Assembly (NCBI RefSeq): GCF_027706845.1
Contig: NZ_JAQGCZ010000001.1
Location: 558,001 to 622,000 of the forward strand
Direction: 5' to 3'
Length of the DNA stretch: 64,000 nucleotides
Source of the DNA: Mycolicibacterium sp. BiH015
Lineage (GTDB): Bacteria; Actinomycetota; Actinomycetes; Mycobacteriales; Mycobacteriaceae
Part shown: positions 9,113-17,844 of the stretch, one piece after another
How positions within the stretch are numbered: the stretch's first letter is position 1
How the letters are laid out: every line of letters begins with the position of its first letter
The notes under the pieces: model-generated
Told to the model about the DNA's origin: nothing
What the model saw: the letters and a program-made list of their open reading frames with translations, nothing else
Databases searched by the model: none
Made by a program: the position numbers and the translations under genes

Positions 9113-10522
9113 ATGCCCGCACGCCACATCGTCGCGATCGGCGGCAGCGACGCCGGAATCAGCGCCGCCCTACGCATCCGTGAACTCGACCCCAGCACTG
9201 ACGTCACCGTGGTCGTCGCCGACGCCTACCCGAACTTCTCCATCTGCGGCATCCCGTACTACGTCTCCGGGGAGGTCACGCACTGGAGCAATCTGGCGCA
9301 CCGCAGCGCCGACGACCTGGCCGCCACCGGCATGCGGGTCCTCACCGACACCCGCGCCACCCGAATCAACGTCGCCGAGCACACCCTCGACATCCTCGAC
9401 CCCACCGGGGCGCCCACTGAACTGTCCTATGACGCCCTGGTGGTGGGGACCGGCGCCGTCAGCGCCCTCCCACCGATCGACGGCCTGACCGGACCGGGCG
9501 CACTCGGCCCCAAAGATGGCGTGCACCTGCTGCATTCGATGGGCGACACCTTCGCCGTCATGGACTCCTTACAACAGCGCGACCCCAAGACCGCGGTCAT
9601 CATCGGCGCCGGCTACATCGGCCTGGAAATGGCTGAAGGACTCACCACCCGCGGGATCGCCGTCACCCAGATCGAGGCGCTCCCCGAAGTGCTCCCGACC
9701 GTCGACCCCGAGCTGGGCGCCCTGGTCCACGACGAACTGGAACGCCACGGCGTGCAGGTCCTCACCAACACCACTGTCTCCGCCGTCACCCGCACCGCCA
9801 CCGGCGCGTTGACGGTGACCGCCCACCGGGGCGGCGAAACACTGCAGCAGACAGTCGATTTCGTGCTCGTCGTGGTCGGTGTGAAGCCTGATGTGGAGCT
9901 GGCCGCCGATGCCGGCGCCGAACTCGGAATCAAAGGTGCCATCGCCGTCGACGAGTCCATGCGCACCAACCTGGCGGATGTGTTCGCCGCCGGGGACTGC
10001 GTGCACACCCACCACCGTCTCCTCGGCCCGACGTGGCTGCCGCTGGGCACCACCGCCCACAAGCAGGGCCGCGTCGCCGGGGAGAACGCCCTCGGAGGAG
10101 CGGCACGCTTCGCCGGCAGCCTCGGCACCCAGGTCGTCAAAGTCTTCGACCTGGTGGCCGCCCGTACCGGCCTGCGCGACCACGAAGTACTCGCCGCCGA
10201 CCGAGGCTGGACACCGGTCACCACCGCGGCCACCCCGGATGACCACAAGGCCTACTACCCTGGCGCCACCACCATCCACATCCGGATCACCGGCGACCAA
10301 CGCAGCGGCCGCCTTTTAGGTGCCCAACTCGTCGGCCACCGCAGTGCCGAAGTGTCGAAACGGGTCGACACCTACGCCACCGCACTCTTCCATGAGATGA
10401 CCGTTGACGGACTCTCGGCGCTGGACCTGTCCTACACCCCGCCGCTGGGATCACCGTGGGATGCCACCCAGATGGCCGCCCAGGTATGGACACGGACTCT
10501 GTTGTCCGGCGCCGTTCGCTAG
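9113..10522 (+). CDS. FAD-dependent pyridine nucleotide-disulfide oxidoreductase (CoA-disulfide reductase/NADH oxidase-like)
   Basis: The 469-residue protein has an N-terminal FAD fold (VAIGGSDAGISAAL), the single redox cysteine context SICGIPYYVSG typical of CoA-disulfide reductases and NADH oxidases, and a second nucleotide fold (VIIGAGYIGLEMAEG) near residue 160. It also has an FAD-contacting DVFAAGDC motif and a C-terminal dimerisation domain. A GAGGAGA ribosome site precedes the ATG. It follows arsC1 by 83 bp, so it is probably the last gene of the ars operon. In the arsenic setting it could recycle a thiol or oxidise/reduce an arsenical intermediate; the substrate cannot be told from sequence. 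Confidence 0.82.
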   Translation: MPARHIVAIGGSDAGISAALRIRELDPSTDVTVVVADAYPNFSICGIPYYVSGEVTHWSNLAHRSADDLAATGMRVLTDTRATRINVAEHTLDILDPTGAPTELSYDALVVGTGAVSALPPIDGLTGPGALGPKDGVHLLHSMGDTFAVMDSLQQRDPKTAVIIGAGYIGLEMAEGLTTRGIAVTQIEALPEVLPTVDPELGALVHDELERHGVQVLTNTTVSAVTRTATGALTVTAHRGGETLQQTVDFVLVVVGVKPDVELAADAGAELGIKGAIAVDESMRTNLADVFAAGDCVHTHHRLLGPTWLPLGTTAHKQGRVAGENALGGAARFAGSLGTQVVKVFDLVAARTGLRDHEVLAADRGWTPVTTAATPDDHKAYYPGATTIHIRITGDQRSGRLLGAQLVGHRSAEVSKRVDTYATALFHEMTVDGLSALDLSYTPPLGSPWDATQMAAQVWTRTLLSGAVR

Positions 10523-10998
10523 TACCGGCATCAACGACGGTACCGTCCCACGCTTTTTCGGCCCCTGCTGACGGTCGGGCCGCTGGTTCATCTGCAGCGG
10601 GAACCGATTGCACGCGGACCCGGATAGGCTCCGTTCCGCGCGAAGACAAACTCACCGGCTAAACCCGTCATCGACGCAGGTGTGCGAACCCGTCGCCGCA
10701 GCCGAGGGCGCACGTCGGATCACAGGTGCGCTGCCTGTCTGCCGGTGCGAGCAACAAAGGATCAGCCCCGCCCAGCACCTGGGGCGACTCGACGCCCGCA
10801 CTGCATCGCGCTAGTGCTCGCGCGGATGCGCCCTTCGGCATCTCCCTTAGATGATCAGCGGTGCTCGCGAGACATGTCTGGCACTGTCAATGTCAGTTCA
10901 TATTCCGTTCATACTACTTGTGTTTTGTGTACCCGACAGAACGATGAACCGGCACCTGGATGTGGACTTCGAGGTGTCTCAGCGATGAGGAGATGCAT
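10523..10998. other. Intergenic region upstream of pstS
   Basis: This is a 476-bp spacer between the flavoprotein and pstS. No credible gene is visible. The part nearest pstS (10885-10930) is clearly more AT-rich than its surroundings and contains the Pho-box-like repeat annotated separately. The rest shows no recognised signal. Confidence 0.6.
10896..10917 (+). promoter_or_regulatory. Pho-box-like 11-bp direct repeat before pstS
   Basis: Two adjacent 11-mers, GTTCATATTCC (10896-10906) and GTTCATACTAC (10907-10917), share GTTCAT and lie exactly one helical turn apart. Actinobacterial PhoP/RegX3 sites are tandem 11-bp units beginning GTTCA. It is therefore a good candidate for phosphate-dependent control of the pst operon, about 80 bp upstream of the pstS start. 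The OmpR-type domain encoded at 14891 is another possible binder. Confidence 0.6.
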
Positions 10999-11970
10999 GT
11001 GAAGATCCGCCTTCGGAAGCGCGCGGGCTGGGCGGCGATGGGTGCGGCCGCCGCATTGGCGTTGACGGCCTGCGGTGGGGGTGGCAACGGCGGCGCCTCG
11101 GGAGTGGAGGGCCAAGTGTCTGGTCCGGTCGTCATTGATGGCTCCAGCACGGTTGAGCCGCTGTCGTCGGCGGCCGCGGAGCTGTTCATGGAGCAGCACC
11201 CGGATGTCAACGTCACGGTGGGCACCTCGGGCACCGGCGGTGGGTTCGAGAAGTTCTGCGCCGGCGAGACCGACGTCTCGGATGCGTCGCGGCCGATCAA
11301 GGACAGTGAGATCGAAATCTGCACCAAGAACGGCATCGAATACAGCGAGCTGATCGTGGCCAACGACGCGCTGTCGGTGGTGGTGAATAAGGAGAACACC
11401 TGGGCGAGCTGCCTGACGGTGGACCAGTTGACGAAGATTTGGGCGCCGGGCTCGACGGTCAAGAACTGGAATGAGGTCGACCCGTCGTTCCCGAATGAGC
11501 CGTTGCAGTTGTTCGGTGCGGGGTCGGATTCGGGCACCTTCGATTACTTCACTCAGGCCATCAACGGGGAAGAAGGTGCTAGCCGCACCGACTACAACCC
11601 CACCGAAGACGACAACGTGACGGTGCAGGGTGTGTCGGCCACCAAGGGCGCGCTGGGCTACTTCGGCTATTCCTACCTGGAAGCCAACGCCGACAAGGTG
11701 AAGGGCATCGAGGTCGACGGCGGCGACGGCTGTGTGGCTCCGTCGGTGCAGACCGCTCAGGACGGCACCTACAAGCCGCTGTCGCGGCCACTGTTCATCT
11801 ACGTCTCCGACGCTGGCCTGGCCAAGCCGCAGGTGGTGGCGTTCGCGGACTTCTACCTGGATTCCAACACCGACATCGTGGAAGCGGCCAAGTTCATCCC
11901 GTTGACCGAGGAGCAGCTCGCGACGGCACGTGCAGACCTCGACGCGTTGCACGCCAAGGAAGGCAAGTGA
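10999..11970 (+). CDS. pstS: Phosphate ABC transporter substrate-binding lipoprotein
   Basis: The 323-residue protein has a lipoprotein signal (hydrophobic run ending LALTAC with a glycine-rich tether) and then a type II periplasmic-binding fold. The phosphate-loop segments DGSSTVEPL and SGTGGGFEKFC, and GSDSGTFDYF further on, are typical of PstS. The GTG at 10999 is preferred because AGGAG (10988-10992) sits 6 nt before it, while the ATG at 10993 directly abuts the ribosome site. It binds phosphate outside the membrane and delivers it to PstCA. Its stop overlaps the pstC start. Placement within an ars island suggests a role in selective phosphate uptake when arsenate is present. Confidence 0.93.
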   Translation: MKIRLRKRAGWAAMGAAAALALTACGGGGNGGASGVEGQVSGPVVIDGSSTVEPLSSAAAELFMEQHPDVNVTVGTSGTGGGFEKFCAGETDVSDASRPIKDSEIEICTKNGIEYSELIVANDALSVVVNKENTWASCLTVDQLTKIWAPGSTVKNWNEVDPSFPNEPLQLFGAGSDSGTFDYFTQAINGEEGASRTDYNPTEDDNVTVQGVSATKGALGYFGYSYLEANADKVKGIEVDGGDGCVAPSVQTAQDGTYKPLSRPLFIYVSDAGLAKPQVVAFADFYLDSNTDIVEAAKFIPLTEEQLATARADLDALHAKEGK

Positions 11971-12932
11971 GTTCACAGTCTGTGACCGCGGGCGCCCCGA
12001 CCGATCCTGGTCTGGGCGCCGGCGGTGACCTGATCACCGGTCGCCGCCGCCCCGGCGAAGCCGTTATCAAGGCACTGCTGGCGTCCTCAGCGTTCCTGTC
12101 GGTGGCCGTCACCGTGGGCATCGTGATCGCGCTGCTGACCCCGCTGCTGACGTTCTTCCAGAACGTCAGCATCGTCGAATTCCTCACCGGTACCACCTGG
12201 ACGGCCGGCTTCGGGGCCAAGACGTCGTGGACGGATAAGCAGTGGGGGGTGCTGCCGCTGGTGATGGGCACGCTGACCACGACCGTGATCGCGCTCGCGG
12301 TGGCGGTACCCCTGGGTTTGGGTGCGGCCACCTACTTGTCGGAGTACGCCAGCGAGCGTGTCCGACGCACCGTCAAACCCATCCTGGAAGTCCTGGCCGG
12401 CGTGCCGACAGTGGTCTACGGCGTCATCGCGTTGACACTGCTGACCCCGGTGCTGCAGTCGGTGACCGGCGCGCAGATCTTCAACAACCTGTCCCCGGGC
12501 ATCGTGATGGGTTTCATGATCGTGCCGACGGTGGCCTCGCTGTCGGAGGACGCGATGTCCGCGGTGCCGCGAGCGATGCGCGAAGGGTCCTATGCGTTGT
12601 CAGCCAATCGCATGCAGACCACGGTGCGGGTCGTGATTCCCGCCGCCCTGTCCGGAATCGTGGCCGCGATCGTGTTGGGCATGTCGCGGGCGGTCGGGGA
12701 GACGATGATCGTCGCGATCGCGGCGGGCAGCCAGCCCGTGTTCACGATCAATCCGCTGGTGGGCGCTCAGACCATGACGGGATTTATCGCCCAGGTCGCC
12801 AGCGGTGACGCCCCGCAGGGCAGCCCGGTCTATTACTCGCTGTTCGCGGTCGGGGCCCTGCTGTTCCTGATGACCCTGGTGATCAACATCTTCAGCATCG
12901 CTTTGGTGCGCAAATATCGACAGGCCTACTGA
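11967..12932 (+). CDS. pstC: Phosphate ABC transporter permease PstC
   Basis: The 321-residue membrane protein has about six transmembrane segments. The binding-protein-dependent permease signature is around MSEDAMSAVPRAMREGSYALS, with the EAA loop near residues 195-215. The segment GVLPLVMGTLTTT and the C-terminal SIALVRKYRQAY are typical of PstC. The GTG start overlaps the pstS stop (GTGA), and its stop shares a base with the pstA start. It forms the phosphate channel together with PstA. Confidence 0.93.
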   Translation: MSSQSVTAGAPTDPGLGAGGDLITGRRRPGEAVIKALLASSAFLSVAVTVGIVIALLTPLLTFFQNVSIVEFLTGTTWTAGFGAKTSWTDKQWGVLPLVMGTLTTTVIALAVAVPLGLGAATYLSEYASERVRRTVKPILEVLAGVPTVVYGVIALTLLTPVLQSVTGAQIFNNLSPGIVMGFMIVPTVASLSEDAMSAVPRAMREGSYALSANRMQTTVRVVIPAALSGIVAAIVLGMSRAVGETMIVAIAAGSQPVFTINPLVGAQTMTGFIAQVASGDAPQGSPVYYSLFAVGALLFLMTLVINIFSIALVRKYRQAY

Positions 12933-13840
12933 TGACTTCGCAAACGATTGATCCGCCCGTGGCCCGCCCGGACCTGAGCACCGACAACAAGACCAAGCCC
13001 GACATCGGCTCGGTGGTGTTCGCCGCAGCGCTATGGGCGTGCCTGGTTGTCTCGTGTCTGTTCCTGCTCGCAGTGTTGGGCGCGATCCTGGTGGAAGGCC
13101 TCTCCCGGCTGGACTGGGCATTGATCTCCGAGCAGCCCTCACGGTTGCGGCCCGAAACCTCCGGGGTGCAGTCAGCGATCTTCGGCACGCTGTGGGTGAT
13201 GCTGGGCACCATCGTGTTGGCCTTGCCTGTCGGCATCGCCGGCGCCATCTACCTGGAGGAATACGCCGACAACACCCGGTGGTGGAACCGGCTGATCGAA
13301 CTGAACATCCAGAATCTAGTGGCGGTGCCCACCATCATCTACGGCATCTTGACGTTGGCGTTCGTGGTGCGCGGACCGCTGTCGATCGGGCCGGTTGCAC
13401 TGGCCGGCTCGGCGGCACTGGCGCTGCTGATCCTGCCGGTCATCATCATCACCACCCGCGAGGCGTTGCGGGCGGTGCCCCGCGACATCCGGGATGCCTC
13501 GCTGGCGTTGGGCGCCAGCCAATGGCAGACCACCTGGCGACAGGTGCTGCCGTCGGCGGTGTCCGGTATCGCCACCGGCACGATCCTGGCGCTGTCGCGG
13601 GCCATCGGCGAGGCCGCGCCACTGATCCTGGTCGGGGCCACGGTGTTCGTCACGGTCAATCCCGACGGGGTGCTCGACCGCTACACCGTGCTTCCGGTGC
13701 AGATCTTCAACCTGGTCAAGCTACCCGAAGCCGACAACGTGAAGTTGGCCTGGGCCACGATCCTGCTGCTGATGATCATCCTGCTCGCGATGAACGCGTT
13801 GGCGATCTGGATGCGCAACCGCTTCCAGCGCCGCTGGTGA
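12932..13840 (+). CDS. pstA: Phosphate ABC transporter permease PstA
   Basis: The 302-residue membrane protein has an EAA-loop motif ([20 protein letters not shown], about residues 180-200) and [12 protein letters not shown] and [10 protein letters not shown] segments typical of PstA. It starts on the last base of the pstC stop, so translation is coupled. It pairs with PstC in the membrane and contacts PstB. Confidence 0.93.
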   Translation: MTSQTIDPPVARPDLSTDNKTKPDIGSVVFAAALWACLVVSCLFLLAVLGAILVEGLSRLDWALISEQPSRLRPETSGVQSAIFGTLWVMLGTIVLALPVGIAGAIYLEEYADNTRWWNRLIELNIQNLVAVPTIIYGILTLAFVVRGPLSIGPVALAGSAALALLILPVIIITTREALRAVPRDIRDASLALGASQWQTTWRQVLPSAVSGIATGTILALSRAIGEAAPLILVGATVFVTVNPDGVLDRYTVLPVQIFNLVKLPEADNVKLAWATILLLMIILLAMNALAIWMRNRFQRRW

Positions 13841-13872
13841 CCGACCACCCCCACTTCCAGAAAGACTTCCTC

Positions 13873-14778
13873 ATGAACGAGTCCACCCCCGCCACCCTGC
13901 CCACCGCCGCGTCCGCTGATCTCGACGAGCAGGACAAAGCCCTCCTCGCCAAGCTGAACACCAGGAAGGTACCCACACCGCCGTCGCAGACCAAGGTGTC
14001 CGCCGGCATGATCACCACCGAGGACCTCGGCGTCAGCTACGGCGACTTCCTGGCCGTCGCCGGGGTCAACCTGGCCTTCCAGCGCCACGAGATCACCGCC
14101 CTGATCGGCCCGTCCGGGTGCGGCAAGTCCACCGTGCTGCGGTGCTTGAACCGGATGAATGACCTGGTGCCCTCAGCGCGAGTACATGGCACAATCCGCT
14201 TCCGCGGCACCGACATTCACCAGGACGGCGTGGATGTCATCGAACTGCGCCGCCGGGTCGGCATGGTGTTCCAGAAGCCCAACCCGTTCCCCAAATCCAT
14301 CTACGACAACGTGGCCTACGGGCCGCGGGTGACCGGCATGAAGCCCGCCAGCATGGACGATGTGGTCGAAGAAGCGCTGCGCGGGGCGGCCCTGTGGGAG
14401 GAAGTCAAAGACAAACTCAAGCAGAACGCCACCGGCCTGTCCGGCGGCCAACAGCAGCGGCTGTGCATCGCGCGCACCATCGCCACCCGCCCCGAGGTGA
14501 TCCTGATGGACGAGCCGTGCTCAGCGCTCGATCCCATCGCCACCGCCAAAATCGAGGATTTGATGGTGGGCCTGGCCGAGCAGTTCACCATCATCATCGT
14601 CACCCACAACATGCAGCAGGCCGCCCGGGTCTCCCACCGCACCGCCTTCTTCACCGCCGAGGCCGACGAACACGGAAAACGGCTGGGCAAGCTCGTCGAA
14701 TACACCACCACCGAGGCGCTGTTCTCCAACCCCGAAGATCCGCGCACCGAGGCCTACATCAGCGGCCGATTCGGCTAA
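13873..14778 (+). CDS. pstB: Phosphate ABC transporter ATPase PstB
   Basis: The 301-residue ABC ATPase has Walker [11 protein letters not shown]-loop [11 protein letters not shown], signature LSGGQQQR, Walker [14 protein letters not shown] and the switch histidine in [12 protein letters not shown]. The [13 protein letters not shown] segment is diagnostic of PstB. An N-terminal extension of about 50 residues, rich in Pro and Thr, precedes the ATPase core and is longer than usual. It powers PstCA. It ends the pst run and is followed by a nested inverted repeat. Confidence 0.93.
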   Translation: MNESTPATLPTAASADLDEQDKALLAKLNTRKVPTPPSQTKVSAGMITTEDLGVSYGDFLAVAGVNLAFQRHEITALIGPSGCGKSTVLRCLNRMNDLVPSARVHGTIRFRGTDIHQDGVDVIELRRRVGMVFQKPNPFPKSIYDNVAYGPRVTGMKPASMDDVVEEALRGAALWEEVKDKLKQNATGLSGGQQQRLCIARTIATRPEVILMDEPCSALDPIATAKIEDLMVGLAEQFTIIIVTHNMQQAARVSHRTAFFTAEADEHGKRLGKLVEYTTTEALFSNPEDPRTEAYISGRFG

Positions 14779-14801
14779 CAGCACCGACACCAACGTTGCA
14801 C

Positions 14802-14877
14802 CGTGGCGGTGTCGTCGTCGACGACCACAATGAGCAGACGGCCTACACGCAGGCCGTCTGCTGCCGACACCGCCACG
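14802..14877 (+). terminator. Nested double inverted repeat after pstB
   Basis: An outer perfect 13-bp inverted repeat (14802-14814 CGTGGCGGTGTCG, 14865-14877 CGACACCGCCACG) encloses an inner perfect 12-bp stem (14833-14844 AGCAGACGGCCT, 14851-14862 AGGCCGTCTGCT) with the 6-nt loop ACACGC. No T-run follows. The structure fills most of the gap between pstB and the TTG of the fusion gene. It could be a factor-independent terminator of the mycobacterial type, or an RNA/DNA element governing the fusion gene. Confidence 0.6.
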
Positions 14878-14890
14878 AGAGGCGACTGCG

Positions 14891-16030
14891 TTGACCTCCA
14901 CGCCCCCGCCCGCACCGCACGACATCGTGACCGCCGGGCCGCTGCGCGTCGACCGCGCCAGCCACCAAGCCACCTTGCACGGGCACACCGCGATCCTCAC
15001 CGCCCGCGAACTCGAGGTCCTGCTGTTCTTCTGCGCCCAACGCGGCCGGGTGTGCAGCGCCGAAGACATCGCCGCCGTCGTGTGGGGCCAGTCGCAAAAA
15101 ACCAACAGCATCGCCGTGCACGTCAAACGCCTGCGCGCCAAACTGCCGCTGGAACGCACCCACGGCGGCCCCCTCATCTGGAATGTCCGCGGCGCCGGAT
15201 ACCGCCTGGCCCCGGTCCTCGTCGACGACGCCGAACCGCATCTGGCCGCCCCCCACTCGACCGCCATCGTCCCGGCGCTCCCCGCCCAACCAGAAGCCCC
15301 ACCCGCGCCGCCAGCCTCTAGACAAACCCCTAATGACTCAGCCATCATTGAGGCAATGAATATTGAGCGATCGGTGTCGGTGGAGCAGCGGGTGGCCATG
15401 CACGCCGCGCTGGCTGACCCCCACCGTCTGCGAATCGTGGATTACCTGGCGCTCGGTGACGCGTCGCCGTCGGAACTGCAGACCGCGCTATCCATGCCGT
15501 CGAACTTGGTGGCCCATCACCTCAACGTGCTGCAGGCCAGCGGCCTGGTGCTGCGCGACACGTCGCACGCCGATCGTCGCCGCACCTATGTGCGGCTCGC
15601 CCCGACCGGCCTGCGGGATCTGCTGCCGGTGACGTCATCTCCTGCGTCGCGGGTGGTGTTCGTCTGTACGCAGAACTCGGCGCGCAGCCAGCTGGCCACC
15701 GCCTTGTGGAACCAGCAGTCAGCCATTCCGTCCACCTCGGCGGGCACCCACCCCGCCGACCAGATCAACCCGCTGGCCGTCGATGCCGCGCAGCGCCACC
15801 GCCTTACGCTCGCCGATCAGCAACCCCAACTGCTCGACGATGTGCTGCGCCCCGACGACCTGGTGGTGGTGGTCTGCGACAACGCCCACGAGCATCTACC
15901 CACCGGACTGGCGCGGCTGCACTGGTCGGTCCCCGACCCGGTGACCGCCGCGCAGCCGTCGGCGTTTGACGCCGTGGTCGATGAATTGTCCGGGCGCATC
16001 AGCACTCTCGCCCATGCGGTCGGTACCTAA
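14891..16030 (+). CDS. OmpR/PhoB-type DNA-binding domain fused to ArsR and LMW-phosphatase (arsenate reductase-like) domains
   Basis: The 379-residue frame holds three domains. Residues about 10-112 are an OmpR/PhoB C-terminal winged helix (LTARELEVLLFFCAQRG, NSIAVHVKRLRAKL, VRGAGYRL) without a receiver domain. A Pro/Ala-rich linker runs to about 155. Residues about 156-250 are an ArsR helix-turn-helix lacking the usual CxC metal site. Residues about 253-375 are an LMW-phosphatase domain with CTQNSARS, which is CX5R intact. The TTG start follows GAGAGG. An in-frame ATG at 15356 lies at the ArsR domain start inside an AT-rich palindrome, so a shorter ArsR-phosphatase protein could also be made. 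It may couple arsenate sensing to control of pst or ars genes. Confidence 0.75.
   Translation: MTSTPPPAPHDIVTAGPLRVDRASHQATLHGHTAILTARELEVLLFFCAQRGRVCSAEDIAAVVWGQSQKTNSIAVHVKRLRAKLPLERTHGGPLIWNVRGAGYRLAPVLVDDAEPHLAAPHSTAIVPALPAQPEAPPAPPASRQTPNDSAIIEAMNIERSVSVEQRVAMHAALADPHRLRIVDYLALGDASPSELQTALSMPSNLVAHHLNVLQASGLVLRDTSHADRRRTYVRLAPTGLRDLLPVTSSPASRVVFVCTQNSARSQLATALWNQQSAIPSTSAGTHPADQINPLAVDAAQRHRLTLADQQPQLLDDVLRPDDLVVVVCDNAHEHLPTGLARLHWSVPDPVTAAQPSAFDAVVDELSGRISTLAHAVGT
15345..15359 (+). promoter_or_regulatory. Palindrome at internal ATG, possible ArsR-type operator
   Basis: TCATTG (15345-15350), AGG, CAATGA (15354-15359) is a perfect 6-bp palindrome covering the in-frame ATG at 15356. The surrounding stretch (about 15319-15366) is AT-rich compared with flanking DNA and encodes the junction between linker and ArsR domain. 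It looks like a former or current operator and start of an ArsR-phosphatase gene, now enclosed within a longer open frame. Confidence 0.4.
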
Positions 16031-16040
16031 GGAGGGGAAT

Positions 16041-16721
16041 GTGACCAGCGTGTTGTCGCCGCGTGCGGCGCTGTCGGTCGACCAGCGGCAAGCCATGCAC
16101 ACCGCGGCCACCCGGATGTGTCGCGACTACGCCGACACGTTCAGCATCGAGACCATCGAGGAGTTCCTGTACTCCTCCTACGACACGCTCGCCCTCGGCG
16201 CGGCGATCACCAACTATCTGCCGCTGCTGGCCGAACGCTTCGCCCGGCAACGCCTCACCGCGCTCGCCACAGTCGAGGGGCACCCCCGCGACGAGAAACC
16301 CATTGTCTTGTTCGTCTGCACCCACAACACCGCGCGCTCGCAGATGGCGATGGGATTGTTCACCGCATTGGCCGGCGACCGCGCCGTGGCCTGGTCGGCA
16401 GGCTCGATGCCCGGCCGCGTTGTCGACAGCGAGGCCGTGACGGCGATGGCCGCACATGACATCGACATCTCCGGCGAATACCCCAAACCGTGGACCGAGG
16501 AGATCATCCGCGCCGCGGACGTCGTGGTGACCATGGGCTGCGGCGATGCGTGCCCCGTCCTGCCTGGGCCGCGCTACCAGAACTGGAAGATCGACGACCC
16601 CGCCGGTTGTGCCCCAAGCAGGGTCGACTGCATCTTCGACAACCTCGACGACCGGATCCGAGATCTGCTGACAGAGTTGAACATTGAGCCCCAGCTGCCC
16701 GCCGGGGCGGCGACGTCATGA
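16041..16721 (+). CDS. arsC: Arsenate reductase paralogue, three-helix domain plus LMW-phosphatase
   Basis: The 226-residue protein has the same two-part layout as the copy at 7928-8599. An N-terminal three-helix bundle (LSVDQRQAM to LPLLAERFARQRL) comes first. The phosphatase domain has CTHNTARS and MGCGDACP. GGAGGGG at 16031-16037 precedes the GTG start well. It sits 10 bp after the fusion gene and overlaps the next small gene (ATGA). The two long arsC copies differ at many positions, so this is an old duplication or separate acquisition, not a recent repeat. Confidence 0.9.
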   Translation: MTSVLSPRAALSVDQRQAMHTAATRMCRDYADTFSIETIEEFLYSSYDTLALGAAITNYLPLLAERFARQRLTALATVEGHPRDEKPIVLFVCTHNTARSQMAMGLFTALAGDRAVAWSAGSMPGRVVDSEAVTAMAAHDIDISGEYPKPWTEEIIRAADVVVTMGCGDACPVLPGPRYQNWKIDDPAGCAPSRVDCIFDNLDDRIRDLLTELNIEPQLPAGAATS

Positions 16722-16897
16722 ACACCGCACCGGGAAGCGTCGTGGCGCGGTTCGTCGGCTGGGTGCGCTCCGGCTACCCCACAACCGCTCCCCGTGGCGG
16801 GCACTGCGCCGCACTGGCGCTGCTCGGCAACGACGAGGTACACCCGGTCGCGGCAATCCTCGCGCTGCAGAACGACACCCCCACGCAACGGCGGTGA
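16718..16897 (+). CDS. Small DUF3349-like protein
   Basis: This 59-residue frame starts on the ATGA overlap with arsC and ends on a GTGA overlap with the next gene, which strongly suggests real translation. The segment VVARFVGWVRSGYPTTAPRG matches the opening of mycobacterial DUF3349 proteins (WLRxGYPxGxP). The later LALLGNDEVHPVAAIL fits the LALLxxxLTDDEV helix of that family. It is shorter than typical members, which are about 100 residues. Its function is unknown. Tight coupling to arsC suggests a small partner in the arsenic block. Confidence 0.6.
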   Translation: MNTAPGSVVARFVGWVRSGYPTTAPRGGHCAALALLGNDEVHPVAAILALQNDTPTQRR

Positions 16898-17844
16898 ACA
16901 CCACCGGCACGCTGTGCTGCGCGCACCCACCGGCCTCCGGGGAGGCCCAACCCACCCCATGGGCAGTCGTCCTTGCGGCGCTGCGCCGCTACGAGCAGCA
17001 CCGCCACAGCGTCGACGTCCCGCCCCGCACCCGCGCCTACGGCGTCGCGCTGGGCCGCTGCATCAGCGCTCTGCGCGCGAACTACTGGAACGGCCACCTG
17101 GACCCCGACATCATCGCCGACGTGGAGGCCGTGCCCGGCTGGCACTGGGGAGACCCGCCCCCAGGCGCGTGGCGGACCGCCCTGCGGTCGGCGACCGCCG
17201 CCGCCCGTCGACACCGCGGCGGCGCCACACCTCCCTACCCCCGCCGGGCGGGTGGCGTCGATCTGCAGGCCTGGTGTGCGCGACAGCGCGCCGACTACGC
17301 GGCAGGCCTGCTGTCACCGGCCCAGATCGACGCGCTGTCCGCGTTGCCCGGCTGGGACTGGGATCCCGACGAGCACCGGTGGCGCCAGGGTCTGACGATG
17401 TTAGTGGAGTTCGTCGACTCAGGCGGCGACCTGGCGATGCTGCACCGCGATCTTCGGGTCAACGGGTTCGCGTTGGGGCGATGGTGGCAGCGCTGCCACG
17501 AAGACTGCCGCGCCGGTGTCCTGTCCGCCGAACGGCGGGCGGTCCTGGCCGCCCTGTTCGCCGATAACTGTTGCCCCGACCCGTGGAGCGTCGGATACCT
17601 TGTCTTGCAACGTTTCTGCGACGCTCAGGGCCACGCACGGCCGCGACAGAATGCGGTTGTCGACGGGTTTCGGCTCGGCTGGTGGGTCACCGTCCAACGC
17701 CGGCAACGCCGCCGCGGCGCCCTCAACGCCGAACGCATCCACCTGCTGGATGCGTTACCGGGCTGGCAATGGAACCCCGGACGCGGGACCCGGCCGCCCC
17801 CGGCGCACCCACGCCGACCACAGGTGATCAGCCGCGCTGGCTGA
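16894..17844 (+). CDS. Protein of four helicase-associated (HA) repeats
   Basis: The 316-residue protein consists almost wholly of helicase-associated domain repeats of about 65-70 residues. Each has an opening Trp helix, a middle xGxxLGxW segment and a closing GxLxxxRxxxLxALPGWxW. The units begin near residues 14, 83, 155 and 220, and the third is degenerate. No helicase motor is present, so it is a repeat-only protein that may bind nucleic acid. The GTG start overlaps the preceding stop (GTGA). The C-terminus overlaps the convergent MFS gene by 17 bp. Why it travels with arsenic genes is not clear. Confidence 0.65.
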   Translation: MNTTGTLCCAHPPASGEAQPTPWAVVLAALRRYEQHRHSVDVPPRTRAYGVALGRCISALRANYWNGHLDPDIIADVEAVPGWHWGDPPPGAWRTALRSATAAARRHRGGATPPYPRRAGGVDLQAWCARQRADYAAGLLSPAQIDALSALPGWDWDPDEHRWRQGLTMLVEFVDSGGDLAMLHRDLRVNGFALGRWWQRCHEDCRAGVLSAERRAVLAALFADNCCPDPWSVGYLVLQRFCDAQGHARPRQNAVVDGFRLGWWVTVQRRQRRRGALNAERIHLLDALPGWQWNPGRGTRPPPAHPRRPQVISRAG

